NCBI GenBank assembly: GCA_026625165.1
Contig: CP112999.1
Location: 2,110,863 to 2,174,862 of the forward strand
Source of the DNA: Methanoregula sp.
GTDB lineage: Archaea > Halobacteriota > Methanomicrobia > Methanomicrobiales > Methanospirillaceae
Direction: 5' to 3'
Length of the DNA stretch: 64,000 nt
Below the pieces are notes generated by a model, which did not search any database, was not told the DNA's origin, and saw nothing but the letters and a program-made list of their open reading frames with translations. Below are positions 28,613 to 38,397 of this stretch, piece after piece. Each line of letters opens with the position of its first letter. Position 1 is the first letter of the stretch. The position numbers were made by a program, and so were the translations under genes.

Positions 28613-28761
28613 TCAAGTCTGCCATTCCTTGGATAGGCAGACACCCCCCACCCACTTGGATCGAGACCCCATCCGCGATCGCGTGAGGGGTCTTGAGTAC
28701 GATGACCTGCCCCCCACCTTTGAGCACATGAGGGGGTACCCCCACCACGTTCCGGTTTTTT

Positions 28762-28778
28762 AGTCTCCGACGGAGACT
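28762..28778. repeat. perfect inverted repeat
   Basis: AGTCTCC, GAC loop, GGAGACT. It directly follows a T-run at 28756-28761. Confidence 0.65.
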
Positions 28779-28902
28779 TCATCGCGGTAACCGTCTCTTC
28801 TTGTGGAAAACGGGTGGGTACCCCCACTCATGTGCCATGAAGTGCCCCCCTACCCGCTTAGATCGAGTTACCCCCTCAGACCCCTCCAAGGGCTCGGGCT
28901 TG

Positions 28903-28932
28903 CTCATACCAGCTCCCCCCACTTATGTACGA
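28903..28932 (+). repeat. 30-bp direct repeat, left copy
   Basis: It matches 29842-29871 with two mismatches. Each copy places CCCCCC before and a run of G after an ACTTATGTACG-like centre, so each could also fold as a hairpin. The two copies bracket the PIN-domain gene. Confidence 0.7.
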
Positions 28933-29052
28933 TGTTGGGGGGTAGGGGGGGCTATCCCCTCAAGAGCTTAGAAGTAGTGGAGGGAATTACCTCCTTGTGA
29001 CCGGATCGTGGTTTGCTATTCCTTGATCGCATAAGGAAGTTGAGGCGGAGAT

Positions 29053-29060
29053 TATACACA
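29053..29060 (+). promoter_or_regulatory. TATA-like box before the PIN locus
   Basis: TTATACAC about 45 bases before the ATG at 29102 suggests that transcription begins near 29080-29085, ahead of the lysine-rich mini-ORF. Confidence 0.4.
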
Positions 29061-29101
29061 ATTGATTAATACCGTTACGATAAGTGAATAATAGGATAGA
29101 T

Positions 29102-29215
29102 ATGGCTGCACAAAAATCCATAAAAAAAGGGAAGAGAAGTGCCACGGCGGGTGCAAAAAGAGCCCCATTCGTTCTCAAGCCTATTAAGAAATCTTCAGGC
29201 AAAAAGCGCAGGTGA
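29102..29215 (+). CDS. lysine-rich mini-protein upstream of the PIN gene
   Basis: A 37-residue open frame, 'MAAQKSIKKGKRSATAG' onward, with 13 lysine or arginine residues. It has an AGGAT-like ribosome site and a TATA-like box upstream. It overlaps the PIN gene frame by 77 bases, in the other register, and its TGA stop lies within GGTGAT. It could be a small partner such as an antitoxin, a leader peptide, or the true N terminus of the PIN protein if a +1 shift or a one-base error occurs at AGG-TGA. Similarity to known antitoxins is not evident. Confidence 0.4.
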   Translation: MAAQKSIKKGKRSATAGAKRAPFVLKPIKKSSGKKRR

Positions 29216-29738
29216 TACCATCCCTGCCGCATATATTTACATCGACACCAACGTTATACTCGATGTTGCAATTAAGCGAAATAACAAATCTGTCGAGCTG
29301 CTGGATGCGGTAAGAGAGCGGGGTATGAGGATCTGCACATCCCATTTTTCAATGATGGAAGCTCTTGGTGTCCGGCAGGAACATCTATACATTATGAATG
29401 AGTTACAACGTGGGGAGAGGGTTGATAAAATCCTGCGGAACCGTGGCCAGCGAAACCTTTCTCATACCGATCTTATTACGGTTTACAACAATCTAATCTA
29501 CTCATTTTATGAACAGTACAAGGATACCCTCGACTACTGGTTCCTCACACAGCGCGGATGGGAAAATACCACCCTCATCATGACGAAGATCAATATCTCG
29601 GCGATGGATGCCGTCCATGTCGCCACAGCGGTTGAGGCAGGGTGCGACCGGTTCGTTTCATCGGATACGGCATTGATCAAAAATGCAAAATCCCTGATTA
29701 CCGCATATCCTCCTGATAAAATGATCCGGGAGATCTAA
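29139..29738 (+). CDS. PIN-domain protein (VapC-like nuclease)
   Basis: A PIN-fold protein. The domain begins at 'YIYIDTNVILDVA' with the first acidic residue in DTN. A central glutamate occurs in 'SMMEALGV', and the C-terminal pair is 'MDAVHVATAVEAGCDRFVSSD', so the acidic catalytic set is complete. PIN nucleases cleave RNA, often tRNA or mRNA, in toxin-antitoxin systems. The only possible start in frame is the GTG at 29139, within the lysine-rich mini-ORF, and the 27 residues before the domain look non-native. No classical antitoxin gene is adjacent. It is bracketed by GC-tract repeats. Confidence 0.78.
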   Translation: MPRRVQKEPHSFSSLLRNLQAKSAGDTIPAAYIYIDTNVILDVAIKRNNKSVELLDAVRERGMRICTSHFSMMEALGVRQEHLYIMNELQRGERVDKILRNRGQRNLSHTDLITVYNNLIYSFYEQYKDTLDYWFLTQRGWENTTLIMTKINISAMDAVHVATAVEAGCDRFVSSDTALIKNAKSLITAYPPDKMIREI

Positions 29739-29799
29739 CGGGATTTTCCAAACACGGACGTACGATAGATCTCTTTTCCTTAGCCACTCAAACTATTCA

Positions 29800-30640
29800 G
29801 ATCAGGCAACCCCATCCCCTTCAACGACCGGGTCGGCCTTTCTCAGACCAGCTCCCCCCACTCATGTACGAAGGTGGGGGGGTCACCATCAGCCTCAAAG
29901 GGGGGGTATACCCCAGACCCTCCAAGTTTGCACCCTCATCCCCTCATCTTCGCGTGGAACTCACGACGGGGCACGCTATTTTCCAGCCAGTGTCAGACAG
30001 GGGGGATACCCCCCACTCGCGTTGATCAGGTCACCCCCTCCCCCCCGTGCTCAGGGCTCAGGGTATACCCCCCTCCTACCCCCTGCACCCATGGGGGGTG
30101 GGGGTACCTGCCCCCCTGTCCGTTCTGCACCTTCCGACGGAGTGCTCTACGTTCACGGCCTCCGTTTCCTGTGCAAATGGGGGGGTACCCCCCTCTCTTT
30201 CCATGAGGGGCACCCCCCATCACTCTGAGTGAGCTACCCCCCTCCCCCCTTCCGGATTTTTTAAAGGTAGCCCCCACCTACCCACCCCTCCCTTGACATG
30301 CGGGGGGGCTACCTCCCCCTATGTATGCCACCCCCCTGGCCTCGGATTTTTTTCCAGAGTGTGGGGGGGTCACCCTGATACCCCCCTATGCCTTTGCCGG
30401 ATTCAGACCTCCCTCTCGCATCCGGCCGGGTGGCGCTTTGCGTGGAGTTTCAGACGATAAGGCCTCTTTTCATTCTTCGCGGAAAAAGGGGGAGGGGGGT
30501 TCCCGTGAACCCACCCCCAACCCTTGCGGAAATGAGACCCTCCCCTCATCATGGCACCCCCCTTGTTCCGGATTTTTTCATAAAGGGGTGGGGGGTGTGG
30601 GCGATGACCCCCGGTGTTGGGATTCTTAATTCAAGAATAA
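29800..30640. repeat. C/G-tract and palindrome cluster, right part
   Basis: The stretch 29739-30761 has no convincing gene. It contains dozens of C- or G-runs of five or more and repeated palindromes: GGGGTATACCCC at 29903-29914, GGGTATACCC at 30061-30070, and GGGGGGTACCCCCC around 30180-30193. Related imperfect forms lie at 30001-30014 and near 30099. Clustered tracts between 30020 and 30340 could form G-quadruplexes on the minus strand. Frames such as 30321-30629 and 30388-30699 are proline- and glycine-biased artefacts of the tracts. Confidence 0.7.
29842..29871 (+). repeat. 30-bp direct repeat, right copy
   Basis: It matches 28903-28932 with two mismatches and lies about 100 bases after the PIN gene. 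Confidence 0.7.
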
Positions 30641-30728
30641 TATGCTGGGGTGGAGATCCTATTGAGTTATTCTGTATTTGCCCCCAATTCCCAATATAAC
30701 ACCAAAGTTATTTAGATTTTCAAGAAAG

Positions 30729-30738
30729 TTATATAAAG
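30729..30738 (+). promoter_or_regulatory. TATA box of the GHKL operon
   Basis: TTATATAAAG preceded by purines. It lies 24-33 bases before the ATG at 30762, predicting a leaderless or very short-leader transcript for the three-gene operon and fixing that start. Confidence 0.7.
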
Positions 30739-30761
30739 CGGGATTGACAATATGGCTAATT

Positions 30762-31778
30762 ATGAAGATCTTGGTTGAAATAAACGAAGAGTTATTCAAA
30801 AGGATGAAGGAAGTAAATCGGGATTCTTCCATTTCAAACTTCATCCTTGCAGCTATTGAAAATCAAATAGAACTTGAGAAAGAAGAACTAACGGACTTCG
30901 TAGATGTAGAGATAAAAAAATCAAAATCTCCTGAGAAATTAACTAGAGAAAAACCGTTTAATAAGGATTTGAAACAAGAAAAAGTTGAGATTGAGATCGT
31001 AAATAACCCCATAAGTTTCGACAAGATCAATACAATATCAATAAAGAAACCTATTAAAAATTATTACATTTGGGGACAATACAATAAATTTTTCACATTA
31101 AAATTTGCGCTCCGGTATCTTTCATTGATGCAAACAAAAAACAATTCTGCTCCGGTAAAACTCGTTGAGTTCCAGAACAAATGCGCGAAAGAAGCTTCAA
31201 AGATGAAACAGATTTTAAGCGAAAGCGATGAGAGGGTAGAAAGAAAATGGGGGGAGGCTTTTTCAGCGGGGCTTCCAGAAGACGAAGAAAAATCCCGATC
31301 CCGATTCATTCACCATTTTATTGGATACACTGATTCACAGGGGAATTCAGTTGGAGCACTATCCGACTTAGGATTTGTTGTGATCGAGAACAATCAGATC
31401 GCATTATCTCCTCAAGGGTTGGCATTTGCGCAACTGAAAAATCCCATACTCGATGAGAATCCCTTTTCTCCTGCTCTATTCAGCCAGGAAGAACGGCAAT
31501 TCCTGATCGATCACATCAAAAGCAACATACCCACCGAATGGCAGGGTATGAAGACCGTTATTCAATGGATAGATAGCGGCCTCAACACTCCTGATTCCCT
31601 GAACGCAAAAATGGCGACACTGGAGCCAACAAAGTGGACCCCCAAGATGGCAAATACCTACAGGACAGGGATGCTCGCGAGAATGCTTGATTTGGGATTC
31701 ATTTCACGGAAGAAGATTGGGGTAAAAGCGAACTATGTTGTGACGGAATTTGGTAAGAAGGTGGTGGGCATTACATGA
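30762..31778 (+). CDS. RHH-like and winged-helix-like protein, first gene of the GHKL operon
   Basis: A 338-residue protein I do not recognise as a whole. Residues 1-40 ('MKILVEINEELFKRMKEVN', then 'SISNFILAAIENQIE') resemble a ribbon-helix-helix DNA-binding segment. A lysine/glutamate-rich linker extends to about residue 85. The C-terminal 250 residues are mostly helical, with two patches like winged helices, ending 'LDLGFISRKKIGVKANYVVTEFGKKV'. The start follows from the TATA box; a TTG at 30678 is rejected. Its stop overlaps the ATPase start (ATGA), so translation is coupled. Codons are AT-rich, unlike the chromosome around it, which suggests transfer. Confidence 0.72.
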   Translation: MKILVEINEELFKRMKEVNRDSSISNFILAAIENQIELEKEELTDFVDVEIKKSKSPEKLTREKPFNKDLKQEKVEIEIVNNPISFDKINTISIKKPIKNYYIWGQYNKFFTLKFALRYLSLMQTKNNSAPVKLVEFQNKCAKEASKMKQILSESDERVERKWGEAFSAGLPEDEEKSRSRFIHHFIGYTDSQGNSVGALSDLGFVVIENNQIALSPQGLAFAQLKNPILDENPFSPALFSQEERQFLIDHIKSNIPTEWQGMKTVIQWIDSGLNTPDSLNAKMATLEPTKWTPKMANTYRTGMLARMLDLGFISRKKIGVKANYVVTEFGKKVVGIT

Positions 31779-34018
31779 CAGAAAAAAAAGCAATAAAAAT
31801 TGATCCTAGAGTTGCTAAGCAGGATGCAAAAAATGCCGTGAGAGATCCTTTAGATGCATTTATTGAACTCATCACAAACAGCATGGACAGTTATAATCGT
31901 TTAAAAAGCAGAGGTGAGTCAATATCTAAAGAAAACGACGGTAAAGTTGAACTGTATTTGTTAAAGAAAACACGAGGCCCCAAAAAAATTGCAGTAATTG
32001 CCTGTAAAGATTGGGCTGAGGGAATTGCATCTGATAAATTAGAAGATTATATTTCTGGTTATGGATCGAGGACCAGCGGTAAAGATATCTGTCAAAGTAT
32101 TCGCGGATTTTTCGGAAGAGGATTAAAAGATGCTGCCGGGGGGCTTGACGGAATAGGTGAAATCTATTCGGTAAAAGATGGAAAAATATCCATCGGAAAA
32201 ATTGATGGCCAAGATAAAAATTCAATCTCTTATTACCCTGTAGAGACAGTTGAAACCACTATAGAGAATTTGAAAAAATATCACTTAGACGATGGCGCAA
32301 AAACTTTCACAATGGTCAGTTTTCCCACTACAAATAAACCAGTCCCTAATTTCAGCACATTTACAGAGAGACTTACCAAATGCGTCCCGTTGCGTCCTTT
32401 AATGGCCAAAGGGAATATCAAATTAATTCAAATAGAGAAAGGAAAGGTTATCAAGGAGCAATTATTGAGATACAATTTCCCCAAAGGTGTCGAACTGTTA
32501 AAAGAGGAAAATAACAAAATTCCTGATGAAAATGCCACATATTCTATTATTATATGTAAGAGTGAGGAGCCATTAACTCAGTCAGAAGATGGAAAATTCA
32601 GACAAGGCGGATTGCTCATTATGAGTGGGACAAGCGTGCATGTTGCCACTCTTTTAAAATTTGAGGGAGATCCCAATGCCTCAAAATTTTTCGGGGCTGT
32701 TAGATGCGATCATATTGATACGTTGATGCGATTGGATGAACATATTGTCGCACCATCACGACGTGATTTAGATTGGGATCACCCTTTCATGAAAAAATTG
32801 AAGTTGGAAATAGAAAATAAATTGAGACCATTCATTGATATTGAGAGAGAAGAAAAAGAGCGTCAATCAAAAGGAACCAGTGAGGAGATCCTTAAAAAGA
32901 ATGAATCTATGGGTCGCAAATTGGGTCAATTGTATAAAGAGATTATAAAAGATGAGGGGCTTTCTTCATTAGAGGGCCAAGATGGTTCTGATGATAACGG
33001 CATCATTATACCTAGTTTAGGCTTCGGTTTCATTCCTTCCTATTATTCACTTGAACCTAAAAAGACTCAACAATTGCGATTAGTAGTTGAAAGTCCAAGA
33101 AGAATATCCGATAATCAAAAAATATCATTTGAATCTACGAGGGGTAGCATCACAATCGACAGAAAACAAATATCCATCAATGAAGGGGATCACAAGCCAG
33201 AAAAAGGGATATACATTTTAAGAATAGGAGTCACGGGGAATAAAGAAGGTGAAGAAGGGGAGATAATTGCACGAACAAAAGATAAACGTGGTTTTGATGC
33301 TACAGCAAAGGCGCGCGTTGTTGTAAAAAAGGCAGATGTTTTTACTGATGCTCTAACATTCTCCCAGTCAGAGTATAAAATTAAAATCGAACAAACATCA
33401 AAAATCACTTTAAGAATTAATACTGAAAAAATACCGAAAACTACCAAAAAAATCAAGTTGTCAAGCAATAATCCCTTTATTCTACTCGATAAACATGAAT
33501 TGACAATTTCTCATGATAAGGGTATCATTGAATCACATATCCCAATAAGAGGAACTAGAGTTGGGGAAAATGGAGTGGTAATTGCTATCGTTGAACAATT
33601 CCCAGATCTCAAATCTGAAGCTAAAATAAAAGTCGTATCAAAAAATCCATCAGCTCCACCTACAGGATTTAAAATAGAATTCCACCCCGAACCAACCCCA
33701 ATTCAACGAGCATTATGTAAAGGGAGTGAAATTTACATTTTTATCAAAGAACCTACGGTTCAGAAATACTTTGGCGAGAATGGTGAATATCAAAAAAGCC
33801 TTTCATTCGCAGTTCTATGTGCAGATCTAATAACTGATGCTTTTTGTTCCAAAGTAACAGAAGAAATCAGTGAGAGGATTCCTTTCCTGGGTGAAGATAA
33901 AAATACCGCAATGAGAAGCAGATTAAATAAGTACAAAATGAAGTATGGTCCCATAATACATTCAGTATATGTTGAGGCAGAACTTCTGCAAAAAGAACGG
34001 ACATTATTCGAGGTTTAA
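31775..34018 (+). CDS. GHKL (HSP90/MORC-like) ATPase with beta-rich domains
   Basis: A 747-residue protein. Residues 20-130 hold a GHKL nucleotide site: the N-box E31-L-I-T-N35-S-M-D38, D79-W-A-E-G-I as the G1 box and G111-F-F-G-R-G116 as the G2 box. No histidine-kinase phosphoacceptor or topoisomerase domain is evident, which points to the MORC/HSP90/MutL side. Residues about 330-370 include 'HIVAPSRRDLDWDHPFM', like the lysine/arginine finger region of MORC-type proteins. Residues 440-650 look like two Ig-like beta sandwiches; the last 90 residues are helical. It probably uses ATP to clamp or remodel DNA or a partner; this is inferred. AT-rich composition. Confidence 0.8.
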   Translation: MTEKKAIKIDPRVAKQDAKNAVRDPLDAFIELITNSMDSYNRLKSRGESISKENDGKVELYLLKKTRGPKKIAVIACKDWAEGIASDKLEDYISGYGSRTSGKDICQSIRGFFGRGLKDAAGGLDGIGEIYSVKDGKISIGKIDGQDKNSISYYPVETVETTIENLKKYHLDDGAKTFTMVSFPTTNKPVPNFSTFTERLTKCVPLRPLMAKGNIKLIQIEKGKVIKEQLLRYNFPKGVELLKEENNKIPDENATYSIIICKSEEPLTQSEDGKFRQGGLLIMSGTSVHVATLLKFEGDPNASKFFGAVRCDHIDTLMRLDEHIVAPSRRDLDWDHPFMKKLKLEIENKLRPFIDIEREEKERQSKGTSEEILKKNESMGRKLGQLYKEIIKDEGLSSLEGQDGSDDNGIIIPSLGFGFIPSYYSLEPKKTQQLRLVVESPRRISDNQKISFESTRGSITIDRKQISINEGDHKPEKGIYILRIGVTGNKEGEEGEIIARTKDKRGFDATAKARVVVKKADVFTDALTFSQSEYKIKIEQTSKITLRINTEKIPKTTKKIKLSSNNPFILLDKHELTISHDKGIIESHIPIRGTRVGENGVVIAIVEQFPDLKSEAKIKVVSKNPSAPPTGFKIEFHPEPTPIQRALCKGSEIYIFIKEPTVQKYFGENGEYQKSLSFAVLCADLITDAFCSKVTEEISERIPFLGEDKNTAMRSRLNKYKMKYGPIIHSVYVEAELLQKERTLFEV

Positions 34019-34020
34019 TA

Positions 34021-34677
34021 ATGGATACGCAAAAAAAGAAACATACTAAGTCAAATGCAATAAAACTAAATTTTTATGAAAAAATGCCACTGTCTGATTT
34101 AGTTCTATATTCTATTTTTTCACTTCAAAATCAACAAATTGAAACGAATTTTGAAAATATAGTTGTAGAGAGTTTTGAATTATTTCCTGAAAAATTCTCA
34201 ATGCAAAGTTATTCTGAATACCCAGATCCAAATAGAGTGCGACGAGAATTACAGAGAATGGATGGGAAAGGTTTTCAGGTTGGTGACGAACAATATGTTG
34301 ATGGTAATTTAAAAACTACCTACAAATTTACAGATAAAGGACTGCAGAAATTAAACCAAATACAAACATTATTAAAAACTGGAAAAGCGGAAAAAACTCA
34401 AATTAAAAGTAAAATTAAGGATTCGAGAGGGAAAATTGGCCGAGTTTTAAATGAGATTGAAAAAAATCCACTCTACAAAAAATTTTTATTGAACGGGGGT
34501 GCTATTGAAATATCAGAGCCTCTTTTAAGAGATTTATTATTTGCTACCATGGAAACATCTGATGACAAATTACGAAATAACATGAAGACACTAATTGAAT
34601 ATTGCGATGTAGCAAATAGAGAGGATTTGAAAGCATTTCTAATCCAAATCTGTAAAAAATTCTCAAATATTTTTTGA
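34021..34677 (+). CDS. winged-helix-like protein, third gene of the GHKL operon
   Basis: A 218-residue protein without a family I can name. Residues 20-115 look like a winged-helix domain: helices 'LSDLVLYSIFSLQNQ', then 'PNRVRRELQRMDGKGF', then a wing and 'YKFTDKGLQKLNQIQTLL'. A basic linker follows, and a helical C-terminal domain of about 90 residues. It starts two bases after the ATPase stop and shares the AT-rich codon use, so the three genes are one transcriptional and probably functional unit. DNA binding or recruitment is a reasonable inference. Confidence 0.68.
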   Translation: MDTQKKKHTKSNAIKLNFYEKMPLSDLVLYSIFSLQNQQIETNFENIVVESFELFPEKFSMQSYSEYPDPNRVRRELQRMDGKGFQVGDEQYVDGNLKTTYKFTDKGLQKLNQIQTLLKTGKAEKTQIKSKIKDSRGKIGRVLNEIEKNPLYKKFLLNGGAIEISEPLLRDLLFATMETSDDKLRNNMKTLIEYCDVANREDLKAFLIQICKKFSNIF

Positions 34678-34719
34678 TATCTAAAATTAATTACACAAAT
34701 GCTGATTTCTTAAATATAT

Positions 34720-35085
34720 TCAAATGGTATCATCTATATCTTCCATTAATTCCCCTTTAAACATCATCGTATCAAAATCGCACCCAAGATCGTTATATGA
34801 TTCCGCGACCTGGTCCCAGAGTTTCAACTGAATCCTTTCGTAAACAGTCTCTGCGTCAAGCTTTGATAATCTCTTGAATTGTGATTTAGTAAGATACAAT
34901 ATGTACTCCTCTCGTCTCATGCCGCGATTCAGCCAGAAACGAAAATGATAGATTTGTTGGTCAGATGTCTGGTGGGGAAGACGACGATTACCACAGGCTA
35001 GACAGGTTTCGGCCATCTCCCTCTGCTCATGCCCGCAGTCCGGGCATGTAAAAATGATATCTTCTCTCGCCTGCCAGTTGGTCAT
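34720..35085 (-). CDS. zinc-ribbon protein of unknown function
   Basis: A 121-residue protein. The N-terminal third is a zinc ribbon with 'CPDCGHEQ' and 'CLACGNRR'. The remainder is charged and helical ('FRFWLNRGMRREEYILYLTKSQFKRL'). It converges on the GHKL operon with about 40 bases between stops and is intermediate in composition, so it may be the edge of the island or a native gene. No function can be assigned. Confidence 0.65.
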   Translation of the reverse strand: MTNWQAREDIIFTCPDCGHEQREMAETCLACGNRRLPHQTSDQQIYHFRFWLNRGMRREEYILYLTKSQFKRLSKLDAETVYERIQLKLWDQVAESYNDLGCDFDTMMFKGELMEDIDDTI

Positions 35086-35158
35086 GCAGGACCAATGCCG
35101 GCAGACTGATTAAATTTTTCGAATTGCTTCGAGGCTAAAAAAGGAAAAACAGAGTGGC

Positions 35159-36298
35159 CTATTTCCCGCTAACTTTCCGGATCCTCTGCATCGCTTCCTT
35201 CAACCTCTCCATCGAGGCCGCATACGAAAGCCGGATCCAGCCCGGGGCATAGAAGGCAGTTCCCGGGGTCGCTGCAACATGCGCCTTCTCAAGCCAGCGG
35301 GACGCGATTGCCATGTCGTCGCCGTCAACCTTGACAAACGCATAGAACGCCCCATCTGCCGGTGCTGTCGTAAAGCCCATCTGGTTCAGCTCGGCGATCA
35401 CGTATTTTCGCCGGCGGTCAAACTCCTGCCGCATCTGCTCGATGCAGTGCTGGTCGCCTTTTAATGCTGCGACAGCGCCGTACATCGCAAAGGTGGTGGC
35501 CTGTGAGACCGAGTGCTGCTGCACCTTGGACATCTGGCGTATGATCTCCAAGGGGGCAACAGCATACCCGAGCCGCCAGCCGGTCATTGCAAAGGACTTG
35601 GAGAAGCCGTTGATCGTGATCGTACGCTGCGCCATGTCCCCGATGCTCGCAAGTGCGATATGCTCTTTGCCATACACCAGCTTCTCGTAGATCTCGTCTG
35701 ACATCGCGTAGATGTCATGGTCGCAGCAGATGTCTGCAACAAGCTTCATCGATCGTTCATCAAAGACCGCACCTGAAGGATTGGACGGCGAGTTGATGAC
35801 AATCATCTTTGTTTTTGCGTTTACCCTCTCCAGCACTGAATCGTCAAGCTGGAAGTTTTTTGTGTTGAGCGGATGAAAGACCGTTTTCCCGCCGGCGATC
35901 TGCACGCAGGGTTCATAAGAAACCCATGCGGGGGTGAGGAGGAGGACTTCATCGCCCGGGTTGAGCACCGCCTCCATCGCCTCGTGGATGGCATCTTTTG
36001 CCCCGCAGGTGACGATCACCTGATCGGGCTTGCAGGGGACGTGGTTCTCGTGTGTGATCTTTTTGCTGATGGCAGCCAGCAGTTCCGGGATCCCGTTGCC
36101 CGGTGCATAGTGGGTTTCGCCGCGCCGGATTGCGTCAATGCAGGCCTCCCTGATGTGCCGGGGGGTATCGAAGTCGGGCTCTCCGATAGAGAGGCTGATG
36201 ACATCGGTTCCCTCCCGCTGCATCTTCTGTGCCCGGGCGGTGATCTCAAGGGTGGCGGAAGGGGCAATCTCGGAAATCTTTTCCGATAACTGCCTCAT
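35159..36298 (-). CDS. class I aminotransferase (aspartate aminotransferase-like)
   Basis: A 379-residue fold-type I PLP enzyme. '[12 protein letters not shown]' near the N terminus, '[15 protein letters not shown]', '[13 protein letters not shown]' and the PLP-lysine segment '[17 protein letters not shown]' are intact, with the substrate arginine in 'GWIRLSYA' near the end. It likely transfers amino groups between aspartate and 2-oxoglutarate or uses aromatic or alanine substrates; exact specificity is not readable. It is the last gene of an operon with ribH, ribC and another aminotransferase; its start overlaps the ribH stop by four bases. Confidence 0.92.
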   Translation of the reverse strand: MRQLSEKISEIAPSATLEITARAQKMQREGTDVISLSIGEPDFDTPRHIREACIDAIRRGETHYAPGNGIPELLAAISKKITHENHVPCKPDQVIVTCGAKDAIHEAMEAVLNPGDEVLLLTPAWVSYEPCVQIAGGKTVFHPLNTKNFQLDDSVLERVNAKTKMIVINSPSNPSGAVFDERSMKLVADICCDHDIYAMSDEIYEKLVYGKEHIALASIGDMAQRTITINGFSKSFAMTGWRLGYAVAPLEIIRQMSKVQQHSVSQATTFAMYGAVAALKGDQHCIEQMRQEFDRRRKYVIAELNQMGFTTAPADGAFYAFVKVDGDDMAIASRWLEKAHVAATPGTAFYAPGWIRLSYAASMERLKEAMQRIRKVSGK

Positions 36299-36702
36299 TT
36301 CAATCGCTGGACAAGCTTGATGGCTGACTCGACTGCACGTTTCGCATAATCGATCCGCTCGTTTGCCTCAAGGCGTGTCATTCCCGGCCCGGAGATGCCG
36401 AGCGTCACGGGTTTGCCGAACTCGAGCGAGAGGTCGATGATCTTCCGTGCTGCGTGCTGGACTACGATGTCGTCGTGCTGAGTTGCGCCTTCGATCACAC
36501 AGCCAATGGTAACAACAGCATCAACTTTTCCTGCCTGCAGCATCTTCTTGATCGCGAGCGGCATGTCATATGCCCCGGGGACATAGATGCACTCGGTCAC
36601 CTGTGCGCCGAGAAACGTCGCATGTTCCCTTCCCTCGATCTCCATCATGTACGTGATGTCACGGTTGAATTCCGCAACCACAAATCCCAGTTTTATCGCC
36701 AT
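36295..36702 (-). CDS. ribH: 6,7-dimethyl-8-ribityllumazine synthase
   Basis: A 135-residue lumazine synthase joining the ribitylaminouracil intermediate with a four-carbon unit, the penultimate riboflavin step. '[12 protein letters not shown]', '[13 protein letters not shown]' and '[13 protein letters not shown]' (with the catalytic histidine) are the family strands and loops. Length is typical of archaeal enzymes, which assemble as icosahedra or pentamers. It lies 60 bases after ribC and overlaps the downstream aminotransferase. Its products feed flavin and F420-dependent enzymes. Confidence 0.94.
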   Translation of the reverse strand: MAIKLGFVVAEFNRDITYMMEIEGREHATFLGAQVTECIYVPGAYDMPLAIKKMLQAGKVDAVVTIGCVIEGATQHDDIVVQHAARKIIDLSLEFGKPVTLGISGPGMTRLEANERIDYAKRAVESAIKLVQRLK

Positions 36703-36762
36703 AACTCACTGCTCACGTAATCATTGTGTAATGTAAAACCAGATAAACTCATACTCTCTTTT

Positions 36763-38351
<1,589 letters not shown>

Positions 38352-38366
38352 GTGGATCTGCCCATA

Positions 38367-38393
38367 GTATATTTATATAGACGGGATATAAGT
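38367..38393. promoter_or_regulatory. shared divergent TATA region
   Basis: TAGTATATTTATATAG reads as a TATA element on both strands: CTATATAAATA toward the minus-strand aminotransferase operon and TATATTTATATA toward purE. Predicted start sites fall at or very near both start codons, so both transcripts may be leaderless. Confidence 0.5.
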
Positions 38394-38397
38394 TTGG

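Larger units (their letters stand above)
28460..28960. repeat. C/G-tract and palindrome cluster, left part
   Basis: About 670 bases from 28425 to 29101 contain no convincing gene. They are crowded with runs of five to seven C or G and with short palindromes, such as GGGGGTACCCCC at 28732-28743 and a GGGTACCC core at 28816-28823. A recurring string CCCCCACTCATGT occurs near 28821 and, with one change, near 28915; its inverted relative lies near 28725. Two perfect hairpins occur, at 28592-28612 and 28762-28778. The frames crossing this stretch are low-complexity and unlikely to be translated. Confidence 0.7.

Noticed and set aside
28903..29871. Insertion sequence around the PIN gene
   Set aside because: No transposase, terminal inverted repeats or target duplication could be found; only direct repeats are visible.
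28460..30640. CRISPR array in the tract-rich stretches
   Set aside because: Repeats are irregular in spacing and sequence, partly palindromic, and lack unique spacers of equal length; no cas gene is present.
30321..30699. Overlapping frames of about 100 residues in the right tract cluster
   Set aside because: They are proline- and glycine-biased products of C/G runs, with no ribosome site and no common start.
30678..30761. N-terminal extension of the first GHKL-operon gene from TTG
   Set aside because: The TATA box lies inside this extension, so it would not be transcribed as coding sequence.
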